Part shown: piece by piece, positions 60,683 to 64,000 of the stretch
Layout of the letters: every line of letters begins with the position of its first letter
Numbering within the stretch: position 1 is the stretch's first letter
Origin: Streptacidiphilus sp. 4-A2
Lineage (GTDB): Bacteria > Actinomycetota > Actinomycetes > Streptomycetales > Streptomycetaceae
Assembly: GCA_014284505.1 (NCBI GenBank)
Contig: JAAFYY010000001.1
Location: 6,683,845-6,747,844, forward strand
Direction of reading: 5' to 3'
DNA: 64,000 nt
Notes under the pieces: generated by a model
The model's input: only the letters and a program-made list of their open reading frames with translations
What the model was told of the DNA's origin: nothing
The model's database searches: none
Position numbers and translations under genes: made by a program

Positions 60683-61104
60683 GCCCGCTGCCGCACCTGC
60701 ACCGGCACCACGAGGACCAGCTGCCCGCCCACGCCCCCCGCGGGATGCTGCGCGGTTCCGCCCTGCGCCTGTCGGTCTACCTCGCCGATGGCGAGCAGTA
60801 CCACCACCACGCCGTCTACACCGAGATCGTTCACCGGGCCCACCGCGCCGGACTGGCCGGGGCCAGCGTCTTCCGCGGCATGGAGGGCTTCGGCCGCAAT
60901 GCCCGCATGATCCACACCACCCGGCTGCTGGACGTGGCCGACAACCTGCCGCTGCTCGTGGTCATCATCGACACCCCCGAACGCATCCGCGCGTTCCTGC
61001 CCGTCCTGCGCGAGATCAGCCCGTACAGCGTGGCCACCCTCGACCCGGTCGAGCTCGTCGAACCCGGCACCGCGCCCACCTACGAACCACAGGGGAACCC
61101 GTGA
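60679..61104 (+). CDS. DUF190 protein
   Basis: 141 residues. DUF190 is a PII-like ferredoxin-fold family that often lies next to crcB. Visible: GSALRLSVYLADGEQYHHHA, YTEIVHRAHRAGLAGASVFR, GMEGFGRNARMIHTTRLLDV and PLLVVIIDTPERIRAFLPVL. ATG 60679 overlaps the crcB1 stop. A trimeric regulator of the channel is a reasonable guess, not shown. Confidence 0.9.
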   Translation: MSPLPHLHRHHEDQLPAHAPRGMLRGSALRLSVYLADGEQYHHHAVYTEIVHRAHRAGLAGASVFRGMEGFGRNARMIHTTRLLDVADNLPLLVVIIDTPERIRAFLPVLREISPYSVATLDPVELVEPGTAPTYEPQGNP

Positions 61105-61472
61105 TACCCGTCCTGATGGTCTTCCTCGGCGGCATGGTCGGCGCACCCACCCGCTTCCTGGCGGACAAAGCCGTCCAGTCCCGCCACGACAGCGTCTTTC
61201 CCTGGGGCACCTTCGCCATCAACATCTCCGGCGCCTTCATCCTGGGAGCACTGGGCGCGGCCTCGCTGCACCACCACCTGCCCTCCGACCTGAGCCTGCT
61301 GCTGGGCACCGGCTTCTGCGGCGGCCTGACCACCTTCTCCACCTTCTCCTTCGAAACCGTGCGCCTCATGGAGGACGGATCACTCGCCGAAGCCGGACTC
61401 AACGCCGTCGGCAGCCTCGCCCTCGGCCTGGCAGCCGCAGCCCTGGGCTTCGCCCTGCTCACCTGGCTGTGA
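61101..61472 (+). CDS. crcB: Fluoride channel FluC/CrcB, copy 2
   Basis: 123 residues, family length. LGGMVGAPTRFLADKA, TFAINISGAFILGALG (pore Asn) and GFCGGLTTFSTFSFETVR. GTG 61101 overlaps the DUF190 stop. Adjacent unequal crcB genes in Gram-positive bacteria can encode two halves of a heterodimer, so copies 1 and 2 may pair. Confidence 0.95.
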   Translation: MIPVLMVFLGGMVGAPTRFLADKAVQSRHDSVFPWGTFAINISGAFILGALGAASLHHHLPSDLSLLLGTGFCGGLTTFSTFSFETVRLMEDGSLAEAGLNAVGSLALGLAAAALGFALLTWL

Positions 61473-62728
61473 CCACCGACCCGGACACCCCGGATCCTGG
61501 GACAGCGCCGGGCCAGGCACCCGCGCGCTGGCTCACCCGGGGTGTGGCCGGCGTTGGGCTGAGCCAGTTTCTTCAGCGACACCGGCCACGAGAGCGCCAC
61601 CGCGATCCTGCCAACCTTCCTCATCTCCACCCTCCACGCCGGTCCCGCAGCCCTCGGCGTGATCGAAGGCGTCAGCGACGCCCTGAGCGGCATCAAAACT
61701 CGCCGGCGGCCCCCTGGCCGACGACCCCACCCGCCGCGCCCGCCTCGCCCGCGGCGGCTACCTGATCACCGCCCTGGCCACCGGCGCCCTGGGCGCGGTC
61801 ACCGCCGTGTGGCAACTGGCCGCGCTTCGGGCGATCGCCTGGTGCGCCCGCGGACTGCGCTCACCCGCCCGCGACGCCCTCCTCGGGTCACTCGCCCCGC
61901 CCCGCGCCTACGGCCGGGCCTACGGAGTCGAACGCGCGGGCGACAACCTCGGCGCGGTCGCCGGCCCCTGCTCGCCGCCCTCCTCGTTACCGCCATCGGC
62001 CTGCGCCCCACCCTCTACCTCTCGGTCGTGCCCGGCCTGTTCGCCGCCGCCTCCATCACCCTGGCCGCCCACGAAGCCCGCCGCACCCTGGCCGCACCGG
62101 CCGCCCGGACCTGGGCCAAGGGCCAGCTGAGCGCCCTGCGGCAGGCCGGCATCGCCCGGCCGATGGTTCCGATCGCCCTGTTCGAACTGGGCAACATGGC
62201 CACCACCCTGCTGATCCTGCGCGCCACCGACGTCCTGCACCACGGCTCCCGCGACCTCACCGCAGCCACAGCGTTGGCGATCCTGCTCTACGCCGCCCAC
62301 AACGCCCTGGCCGCCGCCGTCTCCTACGCGGCCGGAACCGTCCTGGACCGCACCGGCCCGCGCGCGGTCTTCGCCACCGGAGCCGCCGTCTACGTCGCCG
62401 CCTACCTGCTGCTGGCCTTCGCCGGCCACAACTGGGCCCTGCTGCTGGGCGGCTTCGTCCTGGCCGGCACCGGCATCGGCTGCGCCGAGACGCCGAGAGC
62501 ACCCTGATCGCCCGCAGACTCCCCGACCGGCTGCGCGGCAGCGGCTTCGGCGTCCTCGGCGCCGTCCAAGCAGCGGGCGACCTCGCCTCCTCGGCCGTCG
62601 TCGGGCTGCTGTGGACCACCGTCTCCGCGCCCGCCGCCTTCACCTACGCCGCCGCCTGGATGGCCGCCGCCACCCTCGCCGCCCTCAGCCCCGCAGCCCG
62701 CCTGCGCACCGAAGAGCCACCCGGCTGA
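61469..62728 (+). CDS. MFS transporter (frame broken)
   Basis: About 12 membrane helices over 420 residues after indels near 61570, 61697, 61970 and 62490. TGHESATAILPTFLISTLHA and GLRSPARDALLGSLAPPRAY (loop 4-5) resemble the MFS group that travels with heavy-metal and chemical resistance genes. GTG 61469 overlaps the crcB2 stop. Substrate unknown; in this operon an anion or fluorinated compound is possible but unproven. Confidence 0.75.
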
Positions 62729-62804
62729 ACCACAAGTCACCCAGCACCCATCCCGGCACCATCCCGTCCAAGGCACAGCCAATCAACGAGAGGACATCCG
62801 CCCG

Positions 62805-63223
62805 ATGTCGCACGACACCAACACGCTCCAGCAGGCGCACGTCACCGTCACCGGACCGACCCCGCCCGACCACCTCCTGGCCGCCCTCGCCGAGCGCTTC
62901 CACAACGTCACCCCCGTGCAGGACGACAGCGTCACCGCCGCCTGCCGACACCGGCCTCGCGCACCCCGACCACGGCAAGCCCGACCTGTTCGCTGACCCC
63001 GAAGCCTTCGCCCGTGTCGTCGTCACCGGACCCCGCCATCGAGGACCCCGCGGCATCCCCCGACAACAAGATCATGATCCTCGACGAGAGCCCCGTCACC
63101 GTAGTGGTCCTGTGGCTCAAGGAGAAAACCCGCGAAGAAGACCGTGCCACGGCGCCGACATCCCGCACCGGACGCAACGACCGCGCTGAACTCGGCGTCT
63201 GGCCCGGCCGCCCCGCCACCTGA
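62805..63223 (+). CDS. Small protein of unknown function (frame broken)
   Basis: Pieces in three frames join to a protein of about 138 residues: HVTVTGPTPPDHLLAALAER, FHNVTPVQDDSVTAA, ADTGLAHPDHGKPDLFADPE and KIMILDESPVTVVVLWLKEK. Indels near 62940 and 63030. ATG 62805 follows GAGAGGA. Not recognised. Last gene of the R14 operon. Confidence 0.5.
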
Positions 63224-63373
63224 CCACAGCGGTGCGTCCGGATGCCCAGGCGGTGCGCGGGCTCGTCCACGCCGACCCATCGGTCCGCGGCGCACGCCGA
63301 GAGCAGCCGACACACCACCGCGTGCTCAATACCCCGCGACCACCGTGTGAGCAGCCTAGGCTGATGACGTCGC

Positions 63374-63426
63374 ACGGCGGAGGGGCTCGCCGTCATCCGC
63401 GGTCACCACCGCCAACGGTCCCTACC
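63374..63426 (+). promoter_or_regulatory. R15: variant fluoride-riboswitch-like RNA
   Basis: ACGGCGGAGGGGCTCGCCGT, then CATCCGC in place of the usual AACCGC, P2 GCGGT/ACCGC, CAACGGTCCCTACC. GTCCCTACC can pair with GGTAGGAGAACC (63431-63442) before ATG 63443. -10-like TAGGCT (63357-63362) 11 nt upstream. Confidence 0.75.
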
Positions 63427-63442
63427 TAACGGTAGGAGAACC

Positions 63443-63814
63443 ATGCCCATGCCCCGGCGCCTTGAGCGCGCCCCACCCGCGGACACCGGCATCCTGCGTT
63501 CCTGCCAGCAACCCCAGTCCGCGCAGTTCGCCAGCACGTGGACCGCGCTCCGCGAGCCCTCACAGCTCCGCAGAGCCCCCCACCGACTTCCTGACCCGAA
63601 GGCAAGAATCCCCATGGGCGTCAAGCAGGTCACCGCTGTTCTCGTATCACTGATCCTCTGCCTCCTGGGCGGCACCCTCATGGCCCTCGTACTGGACCTG
63701 CTGTGTCCGGTACCGTTCCGGGCGCTGGTGACAGCCGCCCTCATCTTCACAGCCCTGACCTGGTCCTCCCTCCTCGCATACCGCCCCTGGAAGCAGACCG
63801 GCCAAGGCAACTGA
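63443..63814 (+). CDS. Small membrane protein
   Basis: The last 67 residues (from Met 63614) form a two-helix membrane protein: VTAVLVSLILCLLGGTLMAL and ALVTAALIFTALTWSSLLAY. The frame is open back to ATG 63443 behind the R15 Shine-Dalgarno, adding 57 Arg/Pro-rich residues. These may be part of the protein or a separate leader joined by an indel. Not recognised. Confidence 0.55.
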   Translation: MPMPRRLERAPPADTGILRSCQQPQSAQFASTWTALREPSQLRRAPHRLPDPKARIPMGVKQVTAVLVSLILCLLGGTLMALVLDLLCPVPFRALVTAALIFTALTWSSLLAYRPWKQTGQGN

Positions 63815-63903
63815 CGGATGCTCGCTGATCCACGGGCGTCGGGCACGAAAGGCTCCGGTGCGCGTCTGGCCCACTGGCCCCGGGCATGCAACACTGCGCT
63901 TGG

Positions 63904-63975
63904 TAGGCGATGGAACCCGCCTGGCCGCTGAACCCTGGCGGCTGAACCGCCACGATCCGGCTGATGGCTCCTGAC
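63904..63975 (+). promoter_or_regulatory. R16: fluoride riboswitch with an inserted hairpin
   Basis: AGGCGATGGAACCCGCCT, inserted hairpin GCCGC/GCGGC, GAACCGCC, P2, GGCTGATGGCTCCTGAC. The gene it controls lies beyond the right edge, so the cluster continues. Confidence 0.8.
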
Positions 63976-64000
63976 ATGCGAAGGCCCCCGGGCCCCGCAC

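Overview
The window is high-GC actinobacterial DNA. Gene style (GTG starts, ATGA/GTGA stop-start overlaps) and content (bkd genes, SpoIIE-type phosphatases, J-domain protein, DUF2180, DUF4129-DUF58-MoxR operon) point to Streptomyces or a close relative (Kitasatospora, Streptacidiphilus). Many genes, including the housekeeping bkd genes at the left edge, are split by what look like single-base indels. I read these mostly as sequencing or assembly error and annotate across them; each entry says where the frame changes.

Left part (1-20.1 kb), ordinary plus accessory chromosome: a branched-chain 2-oxo acid dehydrogenase operon (bkdABC), a GNAT acetyltransferase, an acyl-CoA ligase, a rhodanese, a J-domain protein, a large PAS/GAF/SpoIIE phosphatase, a MarR regulator and a VOC protein, closed by a perfect 17-bp terminator. 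Then comes an accessory block (12.2-20.1 kb): a large SF1 helicase-like ATPase, a membrane protein and a small partner that share an unusual C-/N-terminal motif, a family 2 glycosyltransferase, and a helical protein with two C-terminal membrane segments. An ISAzo13-type element follows (20.2-21.9 kb).

Right part (22-64 kb, running off the edge): a dense fluoride-response gene cluster. I count sixteen aptamer-like RNAs of the fluoride riboswitch (crcB RNA) fold in about 40 kb, on both strands, each at the head of a transcription unit. Seven belong to a distinct variant in which nucleotides that are nearly invariant in the known fluoride aptamer are replaced together (GAUGG to GGAGG; UGAUGG to CAACGG) while the pseudoknot is kept. 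One is intermediate and three carry an extra hairpin. The controlled genes fit fluoride poisoning: two FluC/CrcB channels, inorganic pyrophosphatase (one normal, two that have lost active-site residues), two enolases (one with altered catalytic loops), phosphoglycerate mutase (now fused to an IS1634-type transposase end), an EttA-type ABC-F ATPase, two MutS-like ATPases, three Nudix hydrolases, PAP2 and SixA-like phosphatases, two DUF211 proteins, a VIT1-like membrane protein, an internally deleted aconitase, a MoxR/DUF58 operon, and a six-gene Hyf-like membrane complex whose NuoB-like subunit has lost all N2 cluster cysteines.

How it may work together: in most units the 3' half of the aptamer can pair either with the aptamer loop (pseudoknot, ligand bound) or with the Shine-Dalgarno sequence just before the first start codon. 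This predicts translational ON switches. FluC would export fluoride. Extra or altered pyrophosphatase, enolase and phosphoglycerate mutase would replace or bypass the classical fluoride targets. The remaining proteins would deal with energy, nucleotide and envelope stress. This last step is inference from context.
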